Source of the DNA: CAWEQO01 sp963811225
GTDB taxonomy: Bacteria > Chloroflexota > Anaerolineae > Anaerolineales > Anaerolineaceae
Assembly: GCA_963811225.1 (NCBI GenBank)
Contig: CAWEQO010000008.1
Location: 62,001 to 126,000 of the forward strand
Direction: 5' to 3'
Length of the DNA stretch: 64,000 nucleotides
Shown here: piece after piece, positions 42,716 to 52,108 of the stretch
Position numbering within the stretch: position 1 is the stretch's first letter
How the letters are laid out: every line of letters starts with the position of its first letter
Made by a program: the position numbers and the translations under genes
The notes under the pieces: generated by a model
Seen by the model: only the letters and a program-made list of their open reading frames with translations
The model's database searches: none
Told to the model about the DNA's origin: nothing

Positions 42716-43153
42716 CTACAGCGTGGTATCCAGCGCCATGCGGAAGCGCCGGGCCATTTCCTGGAGGATCGGGACGGCCATGGAGCAGTCTTCCTGCAGC
42801 GTGGCGAGAAAGTCCCAGCGGGTCAGTACGAGACAGCGGGTCGGCTCGGTGGTGATCACCGAAGCGGTGCGCAGGCCCTCGTCCAGCAGCGCCAACTCAC
42901 CGAAGAAGTCGTTTGCGCCCAGCTTATTCACCACCAGCTTGTTGCCGTCAGAGCGCTCGCGCACGACCTCGGCTCCGCCCTCGATAATGAGGAAGAAGCC
43001 TTCACCGCCCTTGTTCTGCTCGACGATCATGCGGTCTGCCGGGTACTCGCGCTCGACAATCCGCTTGGCCAGCCGTTCCAACTGCTTATGGTTTAGCCCC
43101 AGGAACATTGGCACTCTTTCCAACAAATCTACAATTTCATTTTGGCTCGTCAT
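42716..43153 (-). CDS. Stand-alone cyclic-nucleotide-binding domain protein
   Basis: 145 residues consisting of one cNMP-binding beta-roll. 'FFGELALLDEGLRTASV' corresponds to the phosphate-binding cassette (G-E-x-A-L-x-x-x-x-R-x-A/S). There is no DNA-binding or kinase domain, so it is not a CRP regulator. Probably senses cAMP or cGMP and acts through a partner; which one is unknown. Confidence 0.85.
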   Translation of the reverse strand: MTSQNEIVDLLERVPMFLGLNHKQLERLAKRIVEREYPADRMIVEQNKGGEGFFLIIEGGAEVVRERSDGNKLVVNKLGANDFFGELALLDEGLRTASVITTEPTRCLVLTRWDFLATLQEDCSMAVPILQEMARRFRMALDTTL

Positions 43154-43228
43154 GATCTTTCTCCCTTTGCGCTATCCCCATCTAAAGGGCGCGCCAAAGC
43201 AGCGTGAATAACAGCAAATACAAACCGA

Positions 43229-44932
43229 TCAAAGCAGTTCAGCGATGAAGACCTCATACGGCTGCGCCGTGAAAGCCACTTGATCGCTAACCTGCCCGAT
43301 CCGTTCTCCCGACGAGTACAAGCAGCGCGCCTGCCGGCTCTGCAAGTCGAGCTCGATGTGGGTCCGCCTGGCCGATAGGTTCAGCGCCACCAGGCATGTT
43401 TGCCCGGTCGATTCACTGCGGCGGATGTAGGCCAAACAGCCACGTGGAACCACCTGAAGCTCAGTGTAATCGCCATCGAGCAAGGCGGGGGCGCTGCGGC
43501 GCAGATTCAGCAGGCGCCGGTAGTGGTTAAGCAAAGAGGCGGGGTCCGCATCCTGCGCTTCCACATTGACGCCGTCTGCATAATTCGGATGGACCGGCAG
43601 CCAGGTTTGCACGCCTTGAGGGCTAAACCCGGCGTTGGCGGCCGTCGACCACTGCATGGGGGTGCGGGCCCGGTCGCGTGTGTTTTGCGCCGCAATCTTC
43701 AGCGCCTCTCCGGCCGGCATGCCGATCCAATCGGTCAACACCTCATACAGGTGCATCCCGGTAATGTCGCGGAACTGATTCAAATCCTCGAGCAGAAGAT
43801 CGGTCATCCCGATCTCTTCACCATTATACAAGAAAGGCGTACCACGTAAAGTCAATAACAGGGCGAGATTTGCAACTGCAATGCGGGTGTCGTGCTTGCC
43901 ATCGGCGTAGCGAGTCATGCTGCGCCCGGTGTCGTGGTTTCCCAAAGTGTTGCATGGCCAGACTCCGGCCGGCATTTGAGCCAGGCGCTTGCGCTGGTTG
44001 CTCCGCACCACGGAAGGCGTGAGCCGCCCGGCTTGCATCAGCGGGAAGTTGAAGACCATGTGCAGCTTGTCGTCGCCGCAGTATGACAGGTCGTCGGTCT
44101 CACCCACCAGCAGCCGGTCGGGGTATTCATCCACCACCTGACGCAGTTCTTGGATCACCTCCATCATCCCGGGCTGGCCGTGCTGGTAGTAGAACATGCG
44201 CTTCCAGGCGTGCTCAGCGGCCCGGCGCTGGTTCGGCGCTTCGATGGTGTTGAACTGCTTCATTAGCTCTGCCTGGGTGAGCGGCGAATCGTGGTCCGGC
44301 AAGGCCGGGTCCTCGAAGAGGGTGTCCACCGCATCAATGCGGAAGCCATCCACACCCATATCCAGCCAGAAGCGCATCCCGTCGTACATGGCCTGGCGCA
44401 CTTCCATGCTGCGCCAGTTCAAGTCGGGCTGTTGTTTAAAGAACATGTGATAGTACGATTGGCCGGTGGCCGGATCGTATTCCCAGGCGGAACCGCCAAA
44501 GCTGGAGTACCAATTGTTCGGCGGTGAGTTGGGGGTGGCGTCTCGCCAGACGTACCAGTCGCGCCTGAGATTGTCCCGGCTGGAACGCGACTCCAGAAAC
44601 CAGGGATGCTGATCCGAGGTGTGGTTCAGCACCAGGTCGAGGATCAGGCGAATGTCACGGCGGTGCGCTTCCCGCAGCAGCTCCTGGAAGCTATCCAGGT
44701 CGCCATATTCGGGGTTGACGTCCGTGTAGTTGGCGACGTCGTAGCCACAGTCGAACTGAGGAGAGGGGTAATGCGGCGAAAGCCAGATCGCCCCTATCCC
44801 TAGCTGCTGCAGATAGTCGAGACGGCCGATTGTGCCTCGCAGGTCGCCAATCCCGTCGCCGTTGCCATCCGCAAAACTGCGTGGATAATTCTGGTAAAAG
44901 GTGGCGGTTTGCCACCACTTCAATGCGCCCAT
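43229..44932 (-). CDS. GH13 alpha-glucosidase
   Basis: 567 residues from ATG 44932 (GGGAG upstream). GH13 regions: 'DLVLNHTSDQHPWF', nucleophile Asp in 'GVDGFRIDAVDT', acid/base Glu in 'LLVGETDD', and the third acid in 'TLGNHDTGR'. The closest types are oligo-1,6-glucosidase and alpha-glucosidase. No signal peptide, so it acts on imported oligosaccharides. Last gene of the Opp-type transporter operon. Confidence 0.9.
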   Translation of the reverse strand: MGALKWWQTATFYQNYPRSFADGNGDGIGDLRGTIGRLDYLQQLGIGAIWLSPHYPSPQFDCGYDVANYTDVNPEYGDLDSFQELLREAHRRDIRLILDLVLNHTSDQHPWFLESRSSRDNLRRDWYVWRDATPNSPPNNWYSSFGGSAWEYDPATGQSYYHMFFKQQPDLNWRSMEVRQAMYDGMRFWLDMGVDGFRIDAVDTLFEDPALPDHDSPLTQAELMKQFNTIEAPNQRRAAEHAWKRMFYYQHGQPGMMEVIQELRQVVDEYPDRLLVGETDDLSYCGDDKLHMVFNFPLMQAGRLTPSVVRSNQRKRLAQMPAGVWPCNTLGNHDTGRSMTRYADGKHDTRIAVANLALLLTLRGTPFLYNGEEIGMTDLLLEDLNQFRDITGMHLYEVLTDWIGMPAGEALKIAAQNTRDRARTPMQWSTAANAGFSPQGVQTWLPVHPNYADGVNVEAQDADPASLLNHYRRLLNLRRSAPALLDGDYTELQVVPRGCLAYIRRSESTGQTCLVALNLSARRTHIELDLQSRQARCLYSSGERIGQVSDQVAFTAQPYEVFIAELL

Positions 44933-44942
44933 GCACTGCTCC

Positions 44943-45260
44943 CTAACCAAGGATGAAGGCTACGATTGGGAAAATGAGCAAGATCCCATATACCCTCGTC
45001 AGGAACTTCCAGACGTGTGAGATATTTGACTTTCTCAGGTGCTCGCCTGACCAGATAAAGTAGACCACCGTGATGATAGCGCCTGTCATAACAAGAACGT
45101 TCCCATAGAAAACGCCTTGGAAATAGTCGCGATTAACACGCGCCAGGATCGAAAACAGGATTTGGCGGGCAAAGTAAATATCCAGCGCGGCAAAGGCGAT
45201 CGAGCCTAGCCAGGCCACGACCGCCCCCACCACGAGACTATATTTTCTGATAAGAACCAT
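44943..45260 (-). CDS. Small membrane protein of unknown function
   Basis: 105 residues with three hydrophobic segments (about 8-30, 50-70 and 85-104); GGGAG ribosome site. It sits 24 bp after the OppF-like gene and 10 bp before the glucosidase gene, so it belongs to the operon. No family recognised; it could be an accessory to the transporter. Confidence 0.6.
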   Translation of the reverse strand: MVLIRKYSLVVGAVVAWLGSIAFAALDIYFARQILFSILARVNRDYFQGVFYGNVLVMTGAIITVVYFIWSGEHLRKSNISHVWKFLTRVYGILLIFPIVAFILG

Positions 45261-45284
45261 ATAGCTCCCTGATCTAATTTAAAA

Positions 45285-46322
45285 TTACACGCCCCGCAGA
45301 GACAGCTCCCGAGCAAAATGACAAGAGGCGTAATGATCGAGGGCAACCTCTTCGAACACCGGCTCTTTTTCCTTGCAGATGTCCTTCGCATACCGGCAGC
45401 GCGGGTGGAAGTAGCAGCCGGAGGGCGGGTTAGATGGATCGGCTACGTCTCCCTGCATGATGATGCGCTCCGACTTGTACTTCGGGTCGGCCTTGGGAAC
45501 GGCGGACATCAGCGCCTCGGTGTAAGGATGCTTCGGGTTGTTGTACAGGGCGTTGCTGTCGGCCACCTCGGCCACTTTGCCCACGTACATTACCGCCACC
45601 CGGTCCGAAATATGCTGGACCACGCTCAAGTCGTGGGCCACGAATACAAACGACAGGTCGAAGTCTTTCTGCAAGTCTTGCAGCAGGTTGAGGGTTTGAG
45701 CCTGGATCGATACGTCCAGGGCCGAGACCGGCTCGTCACAAATCACCAGACGCGGGTTGAGCGCCAGGGAACGGGCGATGCCGATGCGCTGGCGCTGGCC
45801 ACCGGAGAACTCGTGCGGATAGCGGCCCATGTGCTCGGCCCGCAAACCCACCCGTTCGAGCAGGTTGCGCACCACGTCTTCCGTCTGGCCTTTGCTCCAC
45901 TTTCCGTGGATGACCATCGGTTCGGCGATGATGTCGCCGACCGTCATGCGCGGGTTGAGCGAGTTGATCGGGTCTTGGAAGATCATTGAAATTTCCTGGC
46001 GGACCAGCTTCAAGGATGCGTCATCCAGGTCGACCAGATTGACAAGTTTTTCTTCACCGTTGCCCAGAGCCCGGCTGCGGAACCAAACCTCGCCTCCGGT
46101 GGGATCATACAGGCGCAAGATCGTCCGCCCGGCGGTCGTCTTTCCGCAGCCGCTCTCGCCCACCAGTCCGAGCACTTCGCCCTGGCGCACGTAGAAGCTG
46201 ACATCGTCGACTGCCTTTACAAAACCGACCGTCCGGCGCATGAAGCCCTTCTGGATCGGAAAGAACTTCTGCAAGTGCTTGACGTCCAACAGATAGTTAT
46301 CGGATTTCATTGTCTCCGCCAT
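45285..46322 (-). CDS. Opp/Dpp-type ABC transporter ATPase (OppF-like)
   Basis: 345 residues from ATG 46322, 2 bp after the OppD-like stop. Walker A 'GESGCGKTTAGR', signature 'FSGGQRQRIGIARSL', Walker B 'LVICDEPVSALDVS'. The C-terminal Cys block 'GCYFHPRCRYAKDICKEKEP' is the oligopeptide/dipeptide subfamily tail. It powers import through the OppB/OppC pair. Confidence 0.93.
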   Translation of the reverse strand: MAETMKSDNYLLDVKHLQKFFPIQKGFMRRTVGFVKAVDDVSFYVRQGEVLGLVGESGCGKTTAGRTILRLYDPTGGEVWFRSRALGNGEEKLVNLVDLDDASLKLVRQEISMIFQDPINSLNPRMTVGDIIAEPMVIHGKWSKGQTEDVVRNLLERVGLRAEHMGRYPHEFSGGQRQRIGIARSLALNPRLVICDEPVSALDVSIQAQTLNLLQDLQKDFDLSFVFVAHDLSVVQHISDRVAVMYVGKVAEVADSNALYNNPKHPYTEALMSAVPKADPKYKSERIIMQGDVADPSNPPSGCYFHPRCRYAKDICKEKEPVFEEVALDHYASCHFARELSLRGV

Positions 46323-46324
46323 CC

Positions 46325-47413
46325 TCACACCTCCTCATAAAGCAGGCAGCTGACCCAATGACCATCGGAGGCTTGTTTCCAGCTTGGGGTGATGCGGTCA
46401 CACTTACCGGGCATGAACGCCGGGCAGCGCGGGTGGAAGAGGCAGCCCGAGGGCAGGTTGAACGGATCGGGAACCATACCCTCGATGGAAGCCAGGCGCT
46501 CGCTGGAACGCTTGCCGACCTTGGGGATCGAGCGCAGCAGAGCCTTTGTGTAGGGGTGCTTTGGCTCGTAGAACAAGTCAACCGTTGGGGCCCGCTCGAC
46601 CTGCTTGCCCATGTACATCACCACGATCTCCTCGGCCATCTCTGCGACCACACCCAGGTTATGGGTGATGAACATGATCGCCATGTTGACCGTTGACTGC
46701 AATTCACGCATCAAGTCCAAGATCTGGGCCTCGATCGAAACGTCGAGGGCGGTCGTTGGTTCATCGGCAATCAGCATGGCCGGTTCGCAAGACAGGGCAA
46801 TGGCGATCATCACACGCTGGCGCTGGCCTCCGGAAAGCTGATGCGGGTAGCTGTCCACCCGCTCCTCCGGCTTTGGCAGGCCCACCTTGCGCAGCATTTC
46901 AATCGAGATCTCGCGGGCCTCCTGGCGGGTCATCTCATGCCTGGCCTGGAGATTATCGGCGATTTGATCGCCAATCTTCTGCTTCTTGAGCTTGGCGCCG
47001 TGAATATCGAGCGCTTCGCCAATGTGCGTGCCGGACGTATAGACTGGAGTCAGCGAGCTCATCGGCTCTTGGAAGATCATGCCAATCTCGCCGCCGCGGA
47101 TACTGCGGATCAGGGAACCGTCTGTCGATATCTTGGTCATATCGACCACATCGATGTTCGTTGCGCCCGTGCCGCCGTCGATTTTTCGGTAGTACAGCAC
47201 CTCGCCCTGGGTGATCTTGCCGGGCCGGGGTACCATGCCCATGATGGCGCGAGCGGTCATAGACTTCCCGCAGCCGGATTCACCAATCACGCCGATGGTC
47301 TGGCCGCGTTTGATGGAGAAAGAAGCTCCATCCACGGCCCGTACGATTCCGGCGCGCACCTCGAACTGCACGTGCAGATCATTTACTTCGACGAGTAAAT
47401 CCCGGTTCATCAT
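46325..47413 (-). CDS. Opp/Dpp-type ABC transporter ATPase (OppD-like)
   Basis: 362 residues behind GGAGG. Walker A 'GESGCGKSMTAR', signature 'LSGGQRQRVMIAIAL', Walker B 'MLIADEPTTALDVS', C-terminal 'GCLFHPRCPAFMPGKC'. Second ATPase of the importer. An extra stretch with charged residues follows Walker A, a common variation. Confidence 0.93.
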   Translation of the reverse strand: MMNRDLLVEVNDLHVQFEVRAGIVRAVDGASFSIKRGQTIGVIGESGCGKSMTARAIMGMVPRPGKITQGEVLYYRKIDGGTGATNIDVVDMTKISTDGSLIRSIRGGEIGMIFQEPMSSLTPVYTSGTHIGEALDIHGAKLKKQKIGDQIADNLQARHEMTRQEAREISIEMLRKVGLPKPEERVDSYPHQLSGGQRQRVMIAIALSCEPAMLIADEPTTALDVSIEAQILDLMRELQSTVNMAIMFITHNLGVVAEMAEEIVVMYMGKQVERAPTVDLFYEPKHPYTKALLRSIPKVGKRSSERLASIEGMVPDPFNLPSGCLFHPRCPAFMPGKCDRITPSWKQASDGHWVSCLLYEEV

Positions 47414-47422
47414 TTCTACCTC

Positions 47423-48565
47423 CTAACGTCCACTGTAGGGATCCAGCGCATCGCGCAGGCCGTCGCCCAGCATGTTGAAGGCCAGGATCGCCAGGATCAC
47501 CACCGGCACGGGGTAGAGCAGCCAGGGTGAATATCGGATGGCGCGCACGCTGCTAACCTCTTGCAAGAGCACACCCCAGCTGGTCAGCGGCGGGCGCAGG
47601 CCCAGGCCCAGCCAGCTCAGAGCGGTCTCGGCCAGGATCATGCCGGGGATCATCAGGGTCACGATGACGATGACATGGCTCAAGGTGCCAGGGAGCAGAT
47701 GGCGGAACATCAGGCGCCGGTCATTCGCCCCAAAACTCTTGGCCGCCAGCACATATTCGCGCTCTCGCAGCGACAGGATCAGGCCGCGCACCTGGCGAGC
47801 CAGGCCGCCCCAACGGATGAATACCAGGATCATGGTCAGCATGAAGTATACCCACATGGGGCTCCATGTGACCGGAATGATCGCCGCCAAGGCCATAAAG
47901 ATAGGGATATCTGGGAAGGCTCCAACAAACTCTGTCAAACGCTGCACCAGCACATCGGTCGTGCCGCCGTAGTACCCTGAGATGACGCCCATCACCGTGC
48001 CAAGCAGGAATGTGAAGACCTGCCCGAGCAGTCCCAGCAGCAGCGATAGACGTCCGCCGTAGATAATCCGTGACAAAACGTCGCGACCCAGGCGGTCGGT
48101 ACCCAGGATAAACGCATGGGCATCGGGATTATCGGTTATGCTCACCCCGAACAGGTGAATGCTGGCCGGTATTAACCCAAAGAGCTTATAGGGTTGGCCT
48201 ATCACAAACAAGCCCAGCGGATAAATCTTCTCCTTATTGACCACGTACGAACGCGAACGGGTCGCTAAATCGAGTTTCTGTTCGAGGCCGTAGACGGCAG
48301 GCTGCAAGCTGAATTGTCCTACTGCATTCTTAAAGACAATCTGCTGCGGAGGCGCCTGTAAGTATTTAGAGGAATTTTGCAGCTGGTAAGGGGCGAAGAA
48401 CTCGGCAAAAATGCCGCAAACGATGTAGAAAGCGAAGACCATCACTCCGCCAACGACGGCGAGGCGATTCTTCTTGAAGCGCCACCAAACCAGGCTCCAA
48501 TAGTCTTGCCGGACCGCTTTTTGTTTCGGTTCTCGTTTGGTAGTAGGGGCAGTTGTAGTTGTCAT
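47423..48565 (-). CDS. Opp/Dpp-type ABC permease (OppC-like)
   Basis: 380 residues with an N-terminal helix after a Lys-rich start, a long periplasmic insertion (about 60-180), and the EAA-type loop 'LAAKSFGANDRRLMFRHLLP'. Pairs with the OppB-like permease. GGGAGG ribosome site. Confidence 0.9.
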   Translation of the reverse strand: MTTTTAPTTKREPKQKAVRQDYWSLVWWRFKKNRLAVVGGVMVFAFYIVCGIFAEFFAPYQLQNSSKYLQAPPQQIVFKNAVGQFSLQPAVYGLEQKLDLATRSRSYVVNKEKIYPLGLFVIGQPYKLFGLIPASIHLFGVSITDNPDAHAFILGTDRLGRDVLSRIIYGGRLSLLLGLLGQVFTFLLGTVMGVISGYYGGTTDVLVQRLTEFVGAFPDIPIFMALAAIIPVTWSPMWVYFMLTMILVFIRWGGLARQVRGLILSLREREYVLAAKSFGANDRRLMFRHLLPGTLSHVIVIVTLMIPGMILAETALSWLGLGLRPPLTSWGVLLQEVSSVRAIRYSPWLLYPVPVVILAILAFNMLGDGLRDALDPYSGR

Positions 48566-48580
48566 TTCATCTTCCTCCCA

Positions 48581-49567
48581 TTACTCCAATCGAATCCGGG
48601 GATCGAGAGCCGCCAGGCCCAGATCGGCGAGCAGGTTGCCAAACATCGTCATGAAGACGAAGGCAACCAGCACAGTGCCCGCCAAATACATATCCTGGGT
48701 AGATAGGGCATCGACATATACGGGGCCAACCGTTGGCAAGTTCAGCACGGTCGCCACCAGCGCGTCCCCTGCCAGGATAGCCGGGAAGGCCTCCGAACCG
48801 AGGATGACGATCAGGGGTGTGATGGCAACACGCACGGCATGTTTCCAGATCACGCCGCTGTTCTTCAGGCCGCGCGCCCGGGCTGCTTCAACGAAGGGCT
48901 GGCCGAGTGTGTCCAGCAAGTTGCCGCGCATGATGCGCACCAGGCCCGCCGTGCCGGTGACAGCGCTGATCAAGGCCGGGATCCACAGATGCTTCAGCAG
49001 ATCGATGACCTTGGCAAATGACCATGGCGCATCCATAAACTCGCGGGAGAAGAGCCCTCCGACCTCTTGCCCGAAGAACACCATGGCAATGAACAGAATG
49101 ATCAACGCCAGCAAGAAGCCGGGCATTCCAAGGCCGATAAAGCTCAGTGTTGTGAATATTTGGTCACCCGCCGAATATTGGTGGGTGGCCGAATACACTC
49201 CTATAGGTATTGCGAGGATCCATACGATGAAAAGTGTGGCTGCAGCCAGGATGATCGAAAAGCCCAAGCGCTGGCCGATGATCTCCGTTACCGGGCGTTC
49301 AAAGCGGAAAGATTCGCCAAAATCCCCCTTGACCATATGGGAAACCCAAATCCAATAACGTGACATCAGGGGCTCATCCAGGCCATACCTGGCCCGGTAT
49401 TCTGAGATGCGCAATGCAGCGCTGCGATCGCCGCGTGCCTGCAGCTCGAGCAGTTTCTGGGTCAAAAAATCGCCCGGAGGTAGATCAATGATCAAGAAAC
49501 TGACGAAGGAGACAAGCACGAGCATGATGAACATATAAAGTAGACGCCGCGAAAAGTAGGCTAACAT
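48581..49567 (-). CDS. Opp/Dpp-type ABC permease (OppB-like)
   Basis: 328 residues from ATG 49567, behind GGAGG (5-nt spacing). 'RRLLYMFIMLVLVSFVSFLI' at the N-terminus and the loop 'EAARARGLKNSGVIWKHAVR' are typical. 15 bp separate it from OppC. Confidence 0.9.
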   Translation of the reverse strand: MLAYFSRRLLYMFIMLVLVSFVSFLIIDLPPGDFLTQKLLELQARGDRSAALRISEYRARYGLDEPLMSRYWIWVSHMVKGDFGESFRFERPVTEIIGQRLGFSIILAAATLFIVWILAIPIGVYSATHQYSAGDQIFTTLSFIGLGMPGFLLALIILFIAMVFFGQEVGGLFSREFMDAPWSFAKVIDLLKHLWIPALISAVTGTAGLVRIMRGNLLDTLGQPFVEAARARGLKNSGVIWKHAVRVAITPLIVILGSEAFPAILAGDALVATVLNLPTVGPVYVDALSTQDMYLAGTVLVAFVFMTMFGNLLADLGLAALDPRIRLE

Positions 49568-49662
49568 GTCCACCTCCGTTCCTTAGAACAATTACACAGG
49601 GACCGAGAGCTGCGGGATAAAACAAAACAGCGGCGAGCCCGCTTGTCGATCACCAATTGTGT

Positions 49663-49692
49663 CGGGTGGGTGGCAAATGCCACCCACCCGAT
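49663..49692 (-). terminator. Intercistronic hairpin after the binding-protein gene
   Basis: 14-bp perfect stem with AA in the loop. Such hairpins between a binding-protein gene and its permease gene usually stabilise or partly end the transcript so that more binding protein is made. Confidence 0.75.
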
Positions 49693-49705
49693 CAGAATAA
49701 AAGGT

Positions 49706-51781
49706 TTACTCGAAGTAGAACTGTTCAGGATGCACGTTGCCGGGGCTGCCGGGCGCCCAAGGTCCGAGCACGCCGTACTCCGGAACGTTGCGGAAGTTGT
49801 TCTTGCAGACAACCGGCATGGGCTGGTCGCCGCCGCCAGCGATCAAGAACGGACCATCCTGGATGTAGATATCGACAGCCTGGTAGATCAGTTCATGGCG
49901 CTTCGCGACATCAGGCTCGCTCAGACCCTGACGGTAGATCGCCTGCAGCCTTTCGGCTGCGCTGCCAGGTTCCGGCTGCCAACCAGCGGTGCCGCCGGTC
50001 TTGTAGTAGGTACCCTGCATTGGGAAGGCGCGAGTGCCTTCACCGGCGCCGCGGACCGGGAAGATCCAGTCGGGGTACGTCCACAGGTCGATTTCCGATG
50101 CGTGTGCGTTGCGGATCGTCCAACCAACGCCATTCTCGCCGCGAGTGCCGCCTTCGGCCTGGCCGATGACGTTATTGACAACCACGCGGACGCCAACATC
50201 TTCTAGATTCTGGCGGTAGATCTCATCCGCCTCCGTGTTGACGCGCTCGCCGCCCCAGTCATTCAAGTCCAGGATCAGGGTGTATTTGAGGCCGCTCGGC
50301 AGATCGCGATAGCCATCGCTATCAGCGTCCACGAAGCCAACCGCATCAAACATCTCTTTGGCCTTGGCCGGGTCGTACTCGGTATAAGAAGCGGCCCACT
50401 TATCGTAAACTTTCTGCCCCTCAGGGGTAGCAAAGTGCCAGGACTGCGGGCTGATGGTGAATCCCTTGACCTCGCCGATGCCGTCCCAGACCACGTCAAC
50501 GATCTTCTGGCGGTCGAGAGCGTAGGCAAGGCCCTCGCGGAACTCATGCGTGCGGATCAGTTCGCGGGTTTCCTTGGACTCGGCTGATTCCGTATCAGCG
50601 TTGTATTCCAACTCATCGTGGTAGTCCATGTTGATCATGAAGCCCGGCCATGCGCCGGCGCCGTTCGACCAACCAGGAACGACACGATAATCGTACTGCT
50701 GTCCTTGCTCGAGGAGGAAGGGGATATCCTGAGGATCGTCGGTGCCGCGGAAGGTGCAGTCGTAGCTGCCCTGGGCGACGCGCAGCTTGCGGGTTTCCTG
50801 GTCTTGCACCAGCTCAACGCGCAGCGTGTCAATGTAAGGCAGTTGATTGCCCTCAGTGTCGACTTTCCAGTAGTAGGGGTTGCGGCTGAAGGACCATGTC
50901 TGGCCGGGGACGTAATCGGCGAGGCACCATGCCATCAGGCAGGGGTAACCGGGCGTCTCGGTGAATCGATCCTTCAGATCCAGGTCTTCGTATGTAGCGG
51001 TTGAAGTGTAATTCGGGTGGAATTGCTTCAGGTAATGAGCCGGCTTCATCAGCGGTTCCCATTCCCAGAAGCCCTGTGCCAGCACGTAGGGCATAATGTA
51101 CTGCGCCTCTTTGAAGTGCAGCACCCAGGTGTACTGATCGGGGAATTCCATTTCGATGACCGACTGGTCGGCATTGTGAGCCCACCAAGGAACGGTGACT
51201 TTCTTATAGTCTTCGTTCTGGGCGAGGTCTTCCCACCAGAACTTCAGGTCATCGGTTGTGAAAGCTTCGCCATCGGACCACTTGATGCCTTCGCGGAACA
51301 CGAAGGTGATGGTCTTGCCGTCATCGGACCAATCGTAGCTCTTGGCCAGACCAGGCTCGTAGCCGGTGTCATCCGGTTTCCAGCGCACGGGCGGATCGTA
51401 CAGGATCATCTTGATGTTACCGGCGCCGGGGTCGTTGGTCACAGCGTTCCAAGTGCCACCATACTGGCCAACTTGCTCGACGGGGGCGACGATCGCGATG
51501 TCGTCAACAACGGGCAGGCGTTCTTCGATGGGGGGCAGTTTGCCAGACGCAACCTGGTCCGCCAGCGAGGGGGCTTCATTGTATTGTGAGCCCTCCTCCA
51601 TCACGACGGGGGTCGATGTGGCTTCACTCGCCTGGATGGCCACCGTCGTATTGGTCGGAGCAGCCGCCGGGGGCTGCGTAGGCTGTTCTTGCGCTGGGGC
51701 CGGCGCAGCCTGTGGCGCGCAAGCCGCCAGTATAAAGACCAGCGCGACCAAAACGGTCAGCACGTAATTACGCTTACTCAT
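49706..51781 (-). CDS. Opp-type solute-binding lipoprotein (family 5)
   Basis: 691 residues; AAGGAGG ribosome site. Lipobox LAAC (Cys21), then an Ala/Pro/Thr spacer. 'YDWSDDGKTITFVFREGIKW' followed by SDGEAFT is the classic family 5 (peptide/oligosaccharide) signature. The genes around it (two glucosidases, LacI) suggest an oligosaccharide ligand rather than peptides. Confidence 0.88.
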   Translation of the reverse strand: MSKRNYVLTVLVALVFILAACAPQAAPAPAQEQPTQPPAAAPTNTTVAIQASEATSTPVVMEEGSQYNEAPSLADQVASGKLPPIEERLPVVDDIAIVAPVEQVGQYGGTWNAVTNDPGAGNIKMILYDPPVRWKPDDTGYEPGLAKSYDWSDDGKTITFVFREGIKWSDGEAFTTDDLKFWWEDLAQNEDYKKVTVPWWAHNADQSVIEMEFPDQYTWVLHFKEAQYIMPYVLAQGFWEWEPLMKPAHYLKQFHPNYTSTATYEDLDLKDRFTETPGYPCLMAWCLADYVPGQTWSFSRNPYYWKVDTEGNQLPYIDTLRVELVQDQETRKLRVAQGSYDCTFRGTDDPQDIPFLLEQGQQYDYRVVPGWSNGAGAWPGFMINMDYHDELEYNADTESAESKETRELIRTHEFREGLAYALDRQKIVDVVWDGIGEVKGFTISPQSWHFATPEGQKVYDKWAASYTEYDPAKAKEMFDAVGFVDADSDGYRDLPSGLKYTLILDLNDWGGERVNTEADEIYRQNLEDVGVRVVVNNVIGQAEGGTRGENGVGWTIRNAHASEIDLWTYPDWIFPVRGAGEGTRAFPMQGTYYKTGGTAGWQPEPGSAAERLQAIYRQGLSEPDVAKRHELIYQAVDIYIQDGPFLIAGGGDQPMPVVCKNNFRNVPEYGVLGPWAPGSPGNVHPEQFYFE

Positions 51782-52108
51782 TACATCCTCCTTAGCAAAG
51801 TGGTTACGGATACATACGGACTTCCATAGATCTTGCCGGAATTGTTGCTAATCCCTCTGCTCAACCACCTCCTCTCATACGAGAATCAATCACCAAACCT
51901 GTTCTAAAAGAACGGTGTGATCTACAGAAGAAAACAGAACTACGTGCTTGCTTTTAAGCTACAAAGAGCGTAGAGCCTTTATTCTTTTGCTGCTTCAACA
52001 GACAGAACTGCCAAAAGTCTATAAATCATTTAAAAATTTTGTATACGGATAAGAATTCAGTAGTAAGCGACGGTGAGCACGGGGGAATAGCAAACCACAT
52101 CGCTGCGG
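51782..52108. other. Upstream region of the transporter operon
   Basis: 327 bp without a gene. It probably holds the operon promoter, but I see no convincing -35/-10 pair. GTTCTAAAAGAAC (51901-51913) is a short inverted repeat that could be an operator. The region is AT-rich near 52020-52050. Confidence 0.4.
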